64,000 nucleotides of DNA from an uncultured Prevotella sp. (GCA_900771975.1 CAAGPV010000024.1:1-64000), one strand, 5' to 3'; positions 17,659-26,699 are shown, counted from the stretch's first letter. Notes: a model not told the origin generated them from the letters alone. Numbers and translations are program-made.

Positions 17659-17740
17659 GCCAGTTTTAGAAGCTAAAACACGGCATTTTAGGAGCTAAAA
17701 GCGGCTGTTTTGGGAGGTAAAACACGGCATTTTAGAACGC
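17659..17740. repeat. Imperfect tandem intergenic repeat, copy A
   Basis: Three to four degenerate units of about 22-24 bases occur in a row, each close to GGC(A/TG)TTTTAGGAGCTAAAA followed by CAC. The same unit recurs at 59595-59662, 42 kb away. A 9-bp inverted repeat (AAAACTGGC at 17636 and GCCAGTTTT at 17659) overlaps the first unit. No coding role is seen. Confidence 0.7.
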
Positions 17741-17884
17741 ACTTTATAAGGTGTTGAAAATCAACAATTTGCGTTTTTTGAAAATTCTTCATATTTTTAG
17801 CTTTTCAACAAGCAATATTCGCCTTTTCCGAACGTTTATAAACTGGATAGAAATCAAAAGAAAAAATCACAAAAAGGAAAAACA

Positions 17885-18376
17885 ATGAAGATGAAAAAAG
17901 TATTTTTACTTTGCCTCATGGCTTTTAGCGCATTTGCCATTACCGCTTGCAGCGATGATGACGACAATAGCACTGACAACGCAATCAACCAAAGTTACAT
18001 AAAATACCAACTAACGTTGTCAGACCATTTCTTGCAGTTTTACGACATTTCAGCAACCTGTACCGATCTGGACGGCACCACTCATCAATATGATATCACC
18101 AACAAGAGCTGGATACAAAAATGGTCAGAGAACTCCGACAAGGGAAAGTTGTCTCCAAAAATCACTATTATAGCCACACTAAAACCTTCGTACGACACCC
18201 ATACAGCACAACAATATACACTCAGCTACGAGTTCCGTGCCAACTGGTATAGCAAGACCAACACCGCAAAGAGCCATTCAACAAAGACAAGCAGCGTGTT
18301 CAGTTCATCCGAAAAATTAGAAGCATTCTTAGCTAAGTACCCACAGATAACCATTGTAAAATATCCTTCCGAATAA
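17885..18376 (+). CDS. Small lipoprotein of unknown function
   Basis: This 163-residue protein begins with a lipoprotein signal (MKMKKVFLLCLMAFSAFAIT) and lipobox ITAC with C22, followed by an acidic SDDDDNSTDN linker common in Bacteroidetes surface lipoproteins. The rest is rich in Thr, Ser and aromatic residues in a beta-strand-like pattern (YIKYQLTLSDHFLQFYDISATC, YTLSYEFRANW). No family is recognised. An A/G-rich stretch (AAAAAGGAAAAACA) precedes the ATG. The upstream gap holds the repeat cluster. Confidence 0.75.
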   Translation: MKMKKVFLLCLMAFSAFAITACSDDDDNSTDNAINQSYIKYQLTLSDHFLQFYDISATCTDLDGTTHQYDITNKSWIQKWSENSDKGKLSPKITIIATLKPSYDTHTAQQYTLSYEFRANWYSKTNTAKSHSTKTSSVFSSSEKLEAFLAKYPQITIVKYPSE

Positions 18377-18400
18377 CCAATTGTCAAGGCTACAATAAAA

Positions 18401-18445
18401 AAGACGACCCAAACAGTCCTCAATCGTGACTTTTTGGGTCGTCTT
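18401..18445 (-). terminator. Terminator overlapping the end of a coding region
   Basis: AAGACGACCCA at 18401-18411 pairs with TGGGTCGTCTT at 18435-18445, 11 bp perfect. On the minus strand it is followed by TTTTTTATTG. The minus-strand 5' arm lies inside the last codons of the gene ending at 18420. Confidence 0.75.
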
Positions 18446-18722
18446 CGTAATTAAGTTGTGCGTCTGCATCACCCCGCAAGGCTATACGCAAGTCGTTCCA
18501 TGTCTGAAAACCAGCAAACAACGCCAACCGGTCAAGTGTTTTGCGTTTTGGCTTTTCAGCTGCCTGCAAATAACTCCACAAGCGCCTAAGCGACTGAGTG
18601 TGGAGATTTACATGATGAAGGCGCAACCGCTCTGACAAGTGTTCAAAGTCTACCAACACCTCTTGCTTAAGCATTCGTCTACGCCCGAAGTCTACTATGA
18701 GACCCTTTAAAACCCTACTCAT
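18420..18722 (-). CDS. Small helical protein of unknown function
   Basis: The 100-residue product starts MSRVLKGLIVDFGRRRMLKQ. An upstream in-frame ATG at 18767 is ruled out because it lies before the predicted transcript start. The middle reads LSERLRLHHVNLHTQSLRRLWSYL followed by KPKRKTLDRLALFAGFQTWNDL, a helix pattern I remember from short Bacteroidales proteins of unknown role that look like degenerate helix-turn-helix proteins. DNA binding is a guess. The last codons form part of its own terminator. Confidence 0.7.
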   Translation of the reverse strand: MSRVLKGLIVDFGRRRMLKQEVLVDFEHLSERLRLHHVNLHTQSLRRLWSYLQAAEKPKRKTLDRLALFAGFQTWNDLRIALRGDADAQLNYEDDPKSHD

Positions 18723-18747
18723 GATTTGGTTATCTTGAAATTGGCTG

Positions 18748-18755
18748 CAAATATA
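18748..18755 (-). promoter_or_regulatory. Promoter -7 element of the small helical protein gene
   Basis: CAAATATA (TATATTTG on the minus strand), 26 bases before the start at 18722. Confidence 0.55.
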
Positions 18756-18800
18756 GCCAATTTTCATGACAAGAGAACCTTTTTTGCCATAATTTTTTCG

Positions 18801-18808
18801 TAATTTTG
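18801..18808 (+). promoter_or_regulatory. Promoter -7 element of the AICAR transformylase gene
   Basis: TAATTTTG matches TAnnTTTG, 36 bases before the start at 18844. It is divergent from the promoter at 18748-18755. Confidence 0.6.
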
Positions 18809-18843
18809 CATCACAAAACCATTACATATTCCACATAAGCAAT

Positions 18844-20025
18844 ATGAAAGAACTCGCTTTAAAGTACGGATGCAATCCGAACCAAAAACCTTCCCGCATC
18901 TATATGGAGGAAGGAGAACTTCCCATTGAGGTAATCAACGGCCGTCCAGGCTACATCAACTTTCTTGATGCACTCAATTCCTGGCAACTCGTCAAAGAGC
19001 TGAAAGCTGCTACGGGCCTGCCCGCTGCCGCATCGTTCAAGCATGTAAGCCCTGCAGGTGCTGCCATTGGCCTCCCACTGAGCGACACTTTAAAAAAGAT
19101 TTATTTCGTTGATGATGTCGACTTCGAACTCACTCCTTTGGCAAATGCCTACGCACGTGCCCGCGGAGCTGATCGTATGTGTTCGTATGGCGACTTTGTT
19201 GCACTTAGCGACACTTGTGATGCAGCAACAGCCAAGCTCATCAAGCGTGAAGTGAGCGATGGTGTCATTGCCCCCGACTATACCCCCGAAGCAGTGGAAA
19301 TACTTAAAGCTAAACGCAAAGGCACCTATAACGTTATCAAGATAGATCCCAACTACACTCCTGCTCCCATCGAACACAAGCAGGTATTCGGCATCACTTT
19401 CGAGCAAGGACGCAACGAAATAAAGTTGGACGACCCCGCATTGTTTGAAAACATTCCAACCAAGAACAAGACATTTACCAAGGAAGCGAAACGCGATCTC
19501 ATCATTTCGCTCATCACGCTCAAATACACACAAAGCAATAGCGTTTGTTACGTCAAGGACGGCCAAGCCATCGGCATCGGTGCAGGCCAGCAAAGCCGCA
19601 TCCATTGCACGCGTCTTGCCGGACAAAAAGCCGACATTTGGTGGCTACGTCAATGCCCGAAGGTAATGAACCTTCCGTTCAAGCCAGGCATTCGCCGTGC
19701 CGACCGCGATAACACCATTGACGTATACATCAGCGAAGAACACGATGATGTTCTGCGTGACGGCACATGGCAACAGTTCTTTACCGAAAAACCGGAAGTA
19801 CTCACCATGGCTGAGAAGAAAGAATGGATAGCCAAGAACACGAAAGTTGCACTCGGTTCAGATGCATTCTTCCCCTTTGGCGACAACATTGAACGAGCTC
19901 ACAAGAGCGGTGTTGAATACATTGCACAGGCAGGAGGTTCCATCCGCGATGACAATGTTATTGACACTTGTGACAAATATGGTATTGCTATGGCCTTTAC
20001 TGGTGTTAGACTTTTCCATCATTAA
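18844..20025 (+). CDS. Stand-alone AICAR formyltransferase (PurH C-terminal domain)
   Basis: This 393-residue enzyme matches only the AICAR transformylase part of bifunctional PurH, which transfers a formyl group from 10-formyl-THF to AICAR in purine synthesis. The catalytic Lys-His pair is visible in ASFKHVSPAGAA (K66, H67), together with RGADRMCSYGDFVALSD, TQSNSVCYVKDGQAIGIGAGQQSR and the C-terminal AQAGGSIRDD. The N-terminal IMP cyclohydrolase (MGS-like) domain is absent, so ring closure must be done by another protein. The KHVSPAGAA form resembles eukaryotic ATIC more than E. coli PurH. A 62-codon gene follows after 5 bases. Confidence 0.92.
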   Translation: MKELALKYGCNPNQKPSRIYMEEGELPIEVINGRPGYINFLDALNSWQLVKELKAATGLPAAASFKHVSPAGAAIGLPLSDTLKKIYFVDDVDFELTPLANAYARARGADRMCSYGDFVALSDTCDAATAKLIKREVSDGVIAPDYTPEAVEILKAKRKGTYNVIKIDPNYTPAPIEHKQVFGITFEQGRNEIKLDDPALFENIPTKNKTFTKEAKRDLIISLITLKYTQSNSVCYVKDGQAIGIGAGQQSRIHCTRLAGQKADIWWLRQCPKVMNLPFKPGIRRADRDNTIDVYISEEHDDVLRDGTWQQFFTEKPEVLTMAEKKEWIAKNTKVALGSDAFFPFGDNIERAHKSGVEYIAQAGGSIRDDNVIDTCDKYGIAMAFTGVRLFHH

Positions 20026-20030
20026 GACGT

Positions 20031-20219
20031 ATGAGCGACATCGATGACATCATTGAGGGCGGCATTGTCTTTCGTGGGGCTCCTAAAAACAAAGACAACG
20101 AAGACAAGGTAAAGACCAAAGCCAAGAAAAAGAAATACATCACCGGTGCCCATGGTTCCGGTTCGGCCCGTCAAAAAGCTAAATACCGGCAACAACGGGC
20201 CAACCGCCATAAGCATTAA
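20031..20219 (+). CDS. Small basic protein of unknown function
   Basis: This 62-residue protein starts MSDIDDIIEGGIVFRGAPKN and ends in a strongly basic, Lys/Arg/Gln/His-rich tail (KAKKKKYITGAHGSGSARQK...). It begins 5 bases after the transformylase stop and ends just before a long hairpin, so it is surely on the same transcript. The composition suggests RNA or ribosome binding, but no family is recognised. Confidence 0.7.
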   Translation: MSDIDDIIEGGIVFRGAPKNKDNEDKVKTKAKKKKYITGAHGSGSARQKAKYRQQRANRHKH

Positions 20220-20222
20220 AAC

Positions 20223-20288
20223 ACAACAAACCCTTCACAACGGGCATAAAACAGTTTTTGTTTTTCTGCATTGTGAAGGGTTTGTTGT
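20223..20288. terminator. Long perfect inverted repeat between convergent genes
   Basis: An 18-bp perfect arm (20223-20240, complement at 20271-20288) encloses a 30-base loop that contains GTTTTTGTTTTTC. It lies between the plus-strand transformylase operon and the minus-strand pgeF end, so it probably terminates both, though no pure T-run follows the stem. Confidence 0.65.
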
Positions 20289-20304
20289 ATATATACTTAA
20301 AGCC

Positions 20305-21081
20305 TCAGCGCAACATTATGCCAGTAAAAATTCGTCCCGAGTCAACCCCTAAACGGCGGGCCGAAAAGAAATCTTCTACCCTGTCATAGGTACATACGTC
20401 AGAATGGAGGATATTTTCTGAAGGGATGCCACTCTCTTCAAGTTGCAGTTGGTTGCAAAGAGGCAAATTGATATGCCATTTGTCATACATCTTTGCTATG
20501 GCTTCCATGTCAAAATTACCTTGGGCAAACTGATCGTAAACATCCTGTCCCACTTCAAAGTTTTGCAAGGAAATTCCTGGCCCTATCACAGCTTTCAACT
20601 GCTCAGGATGTGTGTCATAACAATTGTGCATACCAAGAACTGTTTTCTGAACAATGCGTCGCAACGTTCCACGCCATCCAGCATGTATGGCTGCCACGGC
20701 ATGATGGGTTTCATCATAGAGCAGGACGGGAATACAGTCGGCGGTAGAAACACCGATACAAACTTCCGGTAGGTCGGTGACAAGAGCATCCACGCCTTCC
20801 AAAAGCATCTTACGCACATTGTCAGGCAGCGACAAAAATTCCTTTGCTATCTGACGACACTCTATGTCGTGCACTTGATGGGGAAGAACAATATTGTCAA
20901 CCCTTATTTGCAACTCCTGAGACAAAGCTTGCAGGTTATGTTCTACATCTGCACTATCATCTCCACAGTAAGGATTGATATTAAACGAGCCAAAAAGCCC
21001 TTTGCTGCAACCGCCATGCCGAGTGGTGCTAAAGGCCATCACACCTTCACTCAATTCGTACTCTAATAATTGGGGAGTCAT
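20305..21081 (-). CDS. pgeF: PgeF/YfiH laccase-domain protein (peptidoglycan editing factor)
   Basis: The 258-residue protein belongs to the YfiH/PgeF family, once called polyphenol oxidase and later shown in E. coli to remove wrongly incorporated serine from peptidoglycan precursors. Landmarks are STTRHGGCS near residue 20, [10 protein letters not shown], the hallmark [26 protein letters not shown] and HSDVCTYD near the C-terminus, supplying His and Cys metal ligands. Its start overlaps the obg stop by 4 bases (ATGA), so the two are translationally coupled as the end of the hpt-adk-obg-pgeF operon. Confidence 0.93.
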   Translation of the reverse strand: MTPQLLEYELSEGVMAFSTTRHGGCSKGLFGSFNINPYCGDDSADVEHNLQALSQELQIRVDNIVLPHQVHDIECRQIAKEFLSLPDNVRKMLLEGVDALVTDLPEVCIGVSTADCIPVLLYDETHHAVAAIHAGWRGTLRRIVQKTVLGMHNCYDTHPEQLKAVIGPGISLQNFEVGQDVYDQFAQGNFDMEAIAKMYDKWHINLPLCNQLQLEESGIPSENILHSDVCTYDRVEDFFSARRLGVDSGRIFTGIMLR

Positions 21082-22244
21082 TCTATGTCTTCTACGTATT
21101 CGTAATCGTCCAAATCTTCGATATCTTCTGCATCTACGATGTCGATATCTTCATCCTCGCCCTCAGCTTCCAATTCTTTCCGGAAGGCGTTCATGTCTTT
21201 GTCACGATGCACCAACGTGTCCTCAGCCGTTATTTCCTGAAGTTTGTTGCTCTCGGAATTAAGTTCGTCCCAAAGAACATCTTTCAGCTTGTCAAGGCCT
21301 TTCCCAACAACAGCCGATATAAAAACAACTGGCAGATCGGTAGGTAAGGTTTCCTTTAACATCTCTATCAACTCCTCATCAAGCAAGTCGCATTTTGTTA
21401 CGGCCAGCACTCTGTGCTTGTCAAGCAATTCTGGATTAAACTGCTTTAGTTCGTTGAGAAGCACTTCATATTCGCGTTTGATGTCATCGGTATCACCCGG
21501 AACCATAAAGAGAAGTAGCGAGTTGCGCTCAATATGGCGGAGGAAACGTAATCCCAAGCCCTTACCTTCGCTGGCACCTTCAATAATTCCGGGGATGTCT
21601 GCCATCACAAAAGACTTGTGGTCGTGGTAGCTGACGATACCCAACGACGGTTCCATCGTGGTAAACGGATAATTGGCAATCTTTGGCTTGGCACTCGACA
21701 AAGCAGAAAGCAACGTTGACTTTCCCGCATTTGGAAAGCCCACGAGACCAACGTCCGCCAACAACTTGAGTTCCAAGATGATGGTCATCTCCTGCATCGG
21801 CTCTCCTGGCTGCGCATAACGCGGGGCCTGATTTGTAGCGGTGCGGAATTGGAAATTGCCCAATCCGCCCCTTCCTCCTTTCAACAAGAGCACTTCCTGA
21901 CCATCATAGGTTACATCACACACATATTTGCCCGTTTCTGCATTGTAAACAACCGTTCCACAAGGCACATCTATGTAGACATCCTTTCCGTCCGTGCCGT
22001 GACATTTGTCACGACCACCGTTGCCACCATGCTCAGCATAGACGTGACGCTGGTATTTCAGATGAAGCAAAGTCCAATAATTGTGGTTACCACGGAGAAT
22101 AACGCTTCCTCCCTTACCACCATCTCCACCGTCTGGCCCACCATTGGGGTTGTACTTGACATGGCGAAGGTGCATAGAACCACGGCCGCCCTTTCCCGAA
22201 CGGCATTGTATCTTCACATAGTCTACGAAATTGGATTCGGGCAT
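21078..22244 (-). CDS. obgE: Obg GTPase
   Basis: This 388-residue essential GTPase binds the 50S subunit and acts in ribosome assembly and stress signalling. The N-terminal Obg domain is glycine-rich ([17 protein letters not shown]; residues 1-158). The G domain follows, with [19 protein letters not shown] (G1), [27 protein letters not shown] (G3) and TKCDLL (G4). The C-terminus is a highly acidic Asp/Glu tail ([20 protein letters not shown]) instead of a folded OCT domain. It is third in the hpt operon. Confidence 0.96.
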   Translation of the reverse strand: MPESNFVDYVKIQCRSGKGGRGSMHLRHVKYNPNGGPDGGDGGKGGSVILRGNHNYWTLLHLKYQRHVYAEHGGNGGRDKCHGTDGKDVYIDVPCGTVVYNAETGKYVCDVTYDGQEVLLLKGGRGGLGNFQFRTATNQAPRYAQPGEPMQEMTIILELKLLADVGLVGFPNAGKSTLLSALSSAKPKIANYPFTTMEPSLGIVSYHDHKSFVMADIPGIIEGASEGKGLGLRFLRHIERNSLLLFMVPGDTDDIKREYEVLLNELKQFNPELLDKHRVLAVTKCDLLDEELIEMLKETLPTDLPVVFISAVVGKGLDKLKDVLWDELNSESNKLQEITAEDTLVHRDKDMNAFRKELEAEGEDEDIDIVDAEDIEDLDDYEYVEDIE

Positions 22245-22255
22245 TACGAGTTCAA

Positions 22256-22828
22256 TTACAGGTTGTCAATAACTGCAAAAATATCGGCAGAAATACGGTC
22301 CAACTCACCAAGGCCATTGATGTGGTGATGAAGACCTTCTTTCTCATACCAGTCAATCAATGGAGCGGTTTGGTTGTGATAGACATCCAAACGTTTCTTG
22401 ATGGTTTCTTCATTGTCGTCAGAACGACCACTCTGCTGGCCACGAAGCAAAAGACGCTTCATCAGTTCATCTTCTGGTACATCCAGCTCTATCATAGCGG
22501 CGATGCCATGACCACGTTCTGCCAGCATAGCCTTCAAGGCCTCTGCTTGAGGAATGGTACGGGGGAAACCGTCAAAGATAACGCCCTCGTGGTCTTTGCC
22601 GAAACTGTCATAAACACTGGCCAAAATGCTCACCATCAAGTCGTCAGGAATGAGTTGGCCTTTGTCAATATAGCTTTTTGCTGTCTTTCCGAGTTCGGTG
22701 CCGTTTTTAATTTCATTGCGAAGTACATCACCAGTAGAAATGTGGTTGAAACCATACTTAGCAATCAGCTTATCACTTTGAGTGCCTTTCCCAGAACCTG
22801 GGGCACCGAAAATTACAATATTTTTCAT
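22256..22828 (-). CDS. adk: Adenylate kinase
   Basis: This 190-residue enzyme interconverts ATP, AMP and ADP. The P-loop [14 protein letters not shown] is at residues 7-20, the AMP-binding [10 protein letters not shown] near 32, [12 protein letters not shown] near 84, and [20 protein letters not shown] in the short LID region. The short LID without the zinc-ribbon insert explains the 190-residue length. It lies between hpt and obg, 11 bases from obg. Confidence 0.97.
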   Translation of the reverse strand: MKNIVIFGAPGSGKGTQSDKLIAKYGFNHISTGDVLRNEIKNGTELGKTAKSYIDKGQLIPDDLMVSILASVYDSFGKDHEGVIFDGFPRTIPQAEALKAMLAERGHGIAAMIELDVPEDELMKRLLLRGQQSGRSDDNEETIKKRLDVYHNQTAPLIDWYEKEGLHHHINGLGELDRISADIFAVIDNL

Positions 22829-22858
22829 TTCTTTTTACCTTAAAAAGTTGTTGATTTG

Positions 22859-23398
22859 TTATTCGTCTACCAACGTATAGATATCACGCAACTGTCGTCC
22901 CTGTTGGTCATAGTCCAAACCATACCCGAGGATAAAGTCATTTGGAATTTCCATAGCCACATACTCAATGTTCAAGGGAACAGTGAGTTTTTCCGGCTTT
23001 AGCAACAACGTGCAGATATGTATCGACTCGGGATGGTGTACTCCCAAGGTTTCTATCATGTGTTTCATTGTTAGGCCTGACTCCACAATATCTTCCACGA
23101 TAATGACAGTACGCCCTGTCAAATCTGCATTAACACCCACTACTTCCTTTATTTTCCCTGTAGAAGTGGTTCCTTGGTAGGAGGCCAACTTGACAAACGA
23201 AATTTCGCAAGGAATGGTAAGCATTCTCATCAAGTCGGCAGCAAAGATAAACGAACCGTTAAGAACAGCCAACAATAATGGATTTTTTCCTGCCATATCA
23301 TGATTGATTCTGTCGGCCACTTCTTTGACATGCTTTAGTATTTCCGTCTCGGGTATGGAGATATCGAACGTTTTGTCCTTAATCCTAACTCTGCTCAT
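22859..23398 (-). CDS. hpt: Hypoxanthine phosphoribosyltransferase
   Basis: This 179-residue purine salvage enzyme makes IMP or GMP from hypoxanthine or guanine and PRPP. The PRPP-binding loop IIVEDIVESGLTMKHM near residue 97 and the LAVLNGSFIFAADLMR loop near 41 are intact, and a C-terminal YVAMEIPNDFILGYGLDYDQ supplies base-binding residues. It is the first gene of the hpt-adk-obg-pgeF operon, 30 bases before adk. Confidence 0.95.
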   Translation of the reverse strand: MSRVRIKDKTFDISIPETEILKHVKEVADRINHDMAGKNPLLLAVLNGSFIFAADLMRMLTIPCEISFVKLASYQGTTSTGKIKEVVGVNADLTGRTVIIVEDIVESGLTMKHMIETLGVHHPESIHICTLLLKPEKLTVPLNIEYVAMEIPNDFILGYGLDYDQQGRQLRDIYTLVDE

Positions 23399-23421
23399 GA
23401 TAGTCTATGTATTATTTTGCG

Positions 23422-23429
23422 CAAAAGTA
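23422..23429 (-). promoter_or_regulatory. Promoter -7 element of the hpt-adk-obg-pgeF operon
   Basis: CAAAAGTA (TACTTTTG on the minus strand), 23 bases before the hpt start. Confidence 0.65.
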
Positions 23430-23465
23430 CGAAAAATATAGCAAACAACTTTATTATATTTCTAT

Positions 23466-23481
23466 TAATTTTGTAATTTTG
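23466..23481 (+). promoter_or_regulatory. Two adjacent -7 elements just before the NAD(P)HX repair gene
   Basis: TAATTTTG occurs twice, at 23466-23473 and 23474-23481. The second ends 7 bases before the ATG at 23489, so the transcript would have almost no leader. Confidence 0.55.
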
Positions 23482-23488
23482 CAAGCAT

Positions 23489-25006
23489 ATGAAGATTTTT
23501 ACAAGTACCCAAATTCACGATTTGGATAAATACACCATAGAGCACGAACCCATCAAATCCATAGATTTAATGGAGCGTGCTGCCAAGGCACTCACAAATG
23601 CCATAACCGAGACTTGGAGCAAACTCACACCCGTTGTGGTTTTTGCTGGACCGGGAAACAATGGAGGGGATGCTTTAGCTGTTGCCCGAATGTTGGTAGA
23701 GCAACAATATGATGTTAAGGTATTCTTGTTTAACATCAGCAACAAACTTAGTGATGACTGTGCCACCAACAAACAACGAATACTTGACGGAAAGAAAATC
23801 AAACATTTTACAGAAGTCACCACACAGTTTGATCCACCCTCTCTACCCAAAGGAACATTGGTGGTTGACGGGTTGTTCGGTTCTGGCCTGAACAAGCCTT
23901 TGGCCGGTGGCTTTGCTGCTTTAGTGAAATACATCAATCAATCGGAAGCACAAGTTGTCAGCATTGACGTACCGTCAGGACTTATGACAGAAGACAATTC
24001 CTACAATGTACGTGCCAACATCATCAAAGCAGACCTTACGCTAACGCTACAACAGAAGAAGCTTTCGTTTCTGTTGGCCGACACCCAATTTTTTCTTGGG
24101 AAGGTTCGCGTGTTGGATATACGCCTAAGTCAGGAATACATAGACAAAACAGAAGCACAATACCAACTGTTGGAAGAAAACGATGTGCGCCCCTTGTTGC
24201 GTTCCCGCAGCGACTTTGCCCATAAGGGACAAATGGGACATGCACTCATCATTGCTGGAAGCTACGGCATGGCAGGGGCTTCCATTCTGGCAACACGTTC
24301 ATGCTTACGCTCCGGAGCAGGAAAAGTAACGACACTCACGCCAAGAAGAAATTATGACATCTTGCAAATGGCCGTACCGGAGGCTATTCTCCAAATAGAC
24401 AATGAAGACCACTATTTTTCCGATTCTGTCGACACCGACGACATCGATGCCCTTGGCATAGGCCCAGGAATTGGACAACAAGAGAACACCGCCATTGCAT
24501 TGATTTCGCAGCTAAGTCGTTCACAGTGTCCTATTGTGGTAGACGCCGATGCCCTTAACATCCTTGCAAGTCATAGGGCCTGGATGCAGCAATTGCCCAA
24601 AGACATCATCATGACCCCCCACCCCAAAGAGTTGGACCGATTAGCAGGCGTTCCCTGCAACGGTTGTTATGAACAGTTGCACAAAACGCAGGAGTTGGCA
24701 CAAAACTTACATGCTTATATTATTCTAAAAGGACACCACAGTGCACTATGCCTACCTTCCGGTCGCATCTTGTTCAACTCAACAGGAAATAGCGGAATGG
24801 CCACTGCTGGCAGTGGCGATGTGCTTACCGGAATAATCACTGGCTTGCTGGCAAGAGGCTACAAGCAAGAAGAAGCCTGCATTTTAGGCATGTATCTTCA
24901 TGGGCTGGCAGGAGATTTGGCGGAAAAAGAAGTAGGAAAGGAAAGTTTAATAGCAAGCGACATCATCAAATATCTGCCACAGGCTTTCAAGCGTCTCAAC
25001 GATTAA
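23489..25006 (+). CDS. nnr: Bifunctional NAD(P)H-hydrate epimerase / ADP-dependent NAD(P)H-hydrate dehydratase
   Basis: This 505-residue cytoplasmic repair enzyme restores hydrated NAD(P)H. Residues 1-215 are the YjeF_N epimerase domain, with MERAAKALTNAI, VVFAGPGNNGGDALAVARML and VSIDVPSGLMTED. Residues 225-505 are the YjeF_C dehydratase (ribokinase-like) domain, with HKGQMGHALIIAGSYGMAGA, GIGPGIGQ, VVDADALNIL, TPHPKELDRL and the ATP-site motif ATAGSGDVLTGIITGLLA. Both halves look intact. Confidence 0.95.
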   Translation: MKIFTSTQIHDLDKYTIEHEPIKSIDLMERAAKALTNAITETWSKLTPVVVFAGPGNNGGDALAVARMLVEQQYDVKVFLFNISNKLSDDCATNKQRILDGKKIKHFTEVTTQFDPPSLPKGTLVVDGLFGSGLNKPLAGGFAALVKYINQSEAQVVSIDVPSGLMTEDNSYNVRANIIKADLTLTLQQKKLSFLLADTQFFLGKVRVLDIRLSQEYIDKTEAQYQLLEENDVRPLLRSRSDFAHKGQMGHALIIAGSYGMAGASILATRSCLRSGAGKVTTLTPRRNYDILQMAVPEAILQIDNEDHYFSDSVDTDDIDALGIGPGIGQQENTAIALISQLSRSQCPIVVDADALNILASHRAWMQQLPKDIIMTPHPKELDRLAGVPCNGCYEQLHKTQELAQNLHAYIILKGHHSALCLPSGRILFNSTGNSGMATAGSGDVLTGIITGLLARGYKQEEACILGMYLHGLAGDLAEKEVGKESLIASDIIKYLPQAFKRLND

Positions 25007-25030
25007 TTCCACAAATATTCAGACTTCTTA

Positions 25031-25423
25031 TCAATGCCCCCAGGTAAACTCGGAGGAAATTCCGTTCTTGCCATAGAAAACAATCAAAATATTTTCTGTC
25101 TGGTAAGCATTCAAGTCAACTTTGGTAGCAAACACCTCATTCAACGTTATCGTCTGAAGCAGTTCCTTAGTAGACTCCTTTCTCAGTTCCACCTTCACCA
25201 TCGGTTCTGACGACTGTACTTCCATCACATTTTGTTCGGAAATCTGTGCATCAGATATCAACGGAGCTACAACTGTGCGCATGGTGTCGGTTGTCATTTT
25301 GTATTCAACACGCTCCTCGTCAGCAGCCGTTTTATCAGTATCATACACACTGATGTTGACGTCCTGTGCATTTGCGCCAACCACTCCAAATAGCATTAAT
25401 GATGCCAAAACAACTTTTCTCAT
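25031..25423 (-). CDS. Small secreted protein of unknown function
   Basis: The 130-residue product begins MRKVVLASLMLFGVVGANAQ, a signal peptide with likely cleavage after ANA. The mature part (DVNISVYDTDKTAADEERVE... ending VFYGKNGISSEFTWGH) is acidic and has no recognised domain. The start at 25423 is chosen because it opens the signal peptide. The terminator of the upstream aldolase gene ends only 24 bases before the start and no promoter fits in between, so expression may depend on read-through. Confidence 0.7.
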   Translation of the reverse strand: MRKVVLASLMLFGVVGANAQDVNISVYDTDKTAADEERVEYKMTTDTMRTVVAPLISDAQISEQNVMEVQSSEPMVKVELRKESTKELLQTITLNEVFATKVDLNAYQTENILIVFYGKNGISSEFTWGH

Positions 25424-25446
25424 AAGCTTTGAATAATAAACAAAAA

Positions 25447-25474
25447 GCGGTGGCCTCATCACTGAAGTCACCGC
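25447..25474 (-). terminator. Terminator of the aldolase gene
   Basis: GCGGTG and CACCGC arms, read on the minus strand, are followed by TTTTTG. It lies 33 bases past the fba stop. Confidence 0.7.
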
Positions 25475-25506
25475 AAAATATAGATTTCTTTTTAAGATAC
25501 AATCGT

Positions 25507-26520
25507 TTAGTCAAGCTGTGCAAGCTTGTTGTCAGAACCAAGTACATCAATAATCTTGTGCTTGTACATTTCCTCCATAAGGTCACGAGCAGGACCGCAA
25601 TACTTACGTGGGTCAAACTCTGCAGGCTTCTCGTTGAATACCTTACGAACAGCAGCGGTGAAAGCAAGACGAGAGTCAGAGTCGATATTAATCTTACAAA
25701 CAGCACTCTTAGCAGCCTTACGAAGTTGCTCTTCTGGAATACCTACTGCATCTGGCAACTTACCACCGTTAGCGTTGATGATATCAACATACTCCTGAGG
25801 AACTGAAGAAGAACCATGGAGAACGATTGGGAAACCAGGAAGTTTCACCATAATCTCGTCGAGAACGTCAAATGCCAATGGAGGAGGAACCAAGCGACCG
25901 GTCTTAGGATCACGTGTGCACTGCTCTGGCTTAAACTTGTAAGCACCATGAGAAGTACCGATAGAGATGGCAAGAGAGTCAACACCTGTACGTGAAGTAA
26001 AGTCAATAACTTCTTCTGGCTTAGTATAGTGAGAAACTTCAGAAGCAACCTCATCTTCAACACCTGCAAGCACACCAAGCTCACCTTCAACAGTTACATC
26101 AAACTGATGAGCATAGTCTACAACCTTCTTCGTCAAAGCGATGTTCTCTTCATAAGGAAGAGAAGAACCGTCAATCATTACAGAAGAGAAGCCTAAGTCT
26201 ACACAACTCTTGCAGAGTTCAAAGCTATCTCCGTGGTCGAGGTGAAGCACGATCTCAGGATGATTGCAACCAAGTTCTTTTGCATATTGTACGGCACCTT
26301 CAGCCATATAACGAAGCAATGTCTCGTTAGCATACTTGCGAGCACCTTTAGAAACCTGAAGGATAACCGGTGACTTCAACTCAGAAGAAGCTTTGATGAT
26401 AGCTTGCAACTGCTCAAGATTGTTGAAGTTGAAAGCGGGAATAGCGTATCCACCATTGATAGCACGCTTAAACATCTCGCGAGTGTTTACGAGTCCTAAA
26501 TCTTTGTAATTTACTGACAT
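25507..26520 (-). CDS. fba: Class II fructose-bisphosphate aldolase
   Basis: This 337-residue zinc-dependent aldolase splits fructose 1,6-bisphosphate in glycolysis. The metal and substrate region VLHLDHGDSFELCKSCVDLG is intact, followed by VMIDGSSLPYEENI, VEGELGVLAG, and the C-terminal FPIVLHGSSSVP and INIDSDSRLAFT phosphate-binding loops. It is monocistronic in appearance, with its own promoter and terminator. Codon use is strongly biased, as expected for a highly expressed glycolytic gene. Confidence 0.96.
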   Translation of the reverse strand: MSVNYKDLGLVNTREMFKRAINGGYAIPAFNFNNLEQLQAIIKASSELKSPVILQVSKGARKYANETLLRYMAEGAVQYAKELGCNHPEIVLHLDHGDSFELCKSCVDLGFSSVMIDGSSLPYEENIALTKKVVDYAHQFDVTVEGELGVLAGVEDEVASEVSHYTKPEEVIDFTSRTGVDSLAISIGTSHGAYKFKPEQCTRDPKTGRLVPPPLAFDVLDEIMVKLPGFPIVLHGSSSVPQEYVDIINANGGKLPDAVGIPEEQLRKAAKSAVCKINIDSDSRLAFTAAVRKVFNEKPAEFDPRKYCGPARDLMEEMYKHKIIDVLGSDNKLAQLD

Positions 26521-26568
26521 AGTTATTTGGTGTATTTAATAAATGAATAGTTTCTTTTTTACTTGATG

Positions 26569-26576
26569 CAAATTTA
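26569..26576 (-). promoter_or_regulatory. Promoter -7 element of fba
   Basis: CAAATTTA (TAAATTTG on the minus strand), 48 bases before the fba start. Confidence 0.6.
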
Positions 26577-26699
26577 AGTTTTTCTTTTTGCAACGCCAAA
26601 CATGAAGCTGCTTTTTAATGTTGCTTCGCGTTAAAATGATTAAATGCAACCGTATTTTAAAGGTCTGTTTTGAGTTTTGCAAATCGTAGTTTACAAAAA

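Noticed and set aside
17659..17740. A short CRISPR array
   Set aside because: The units are contiguous and degenerate with no unique spacers, and no cas genes are present.
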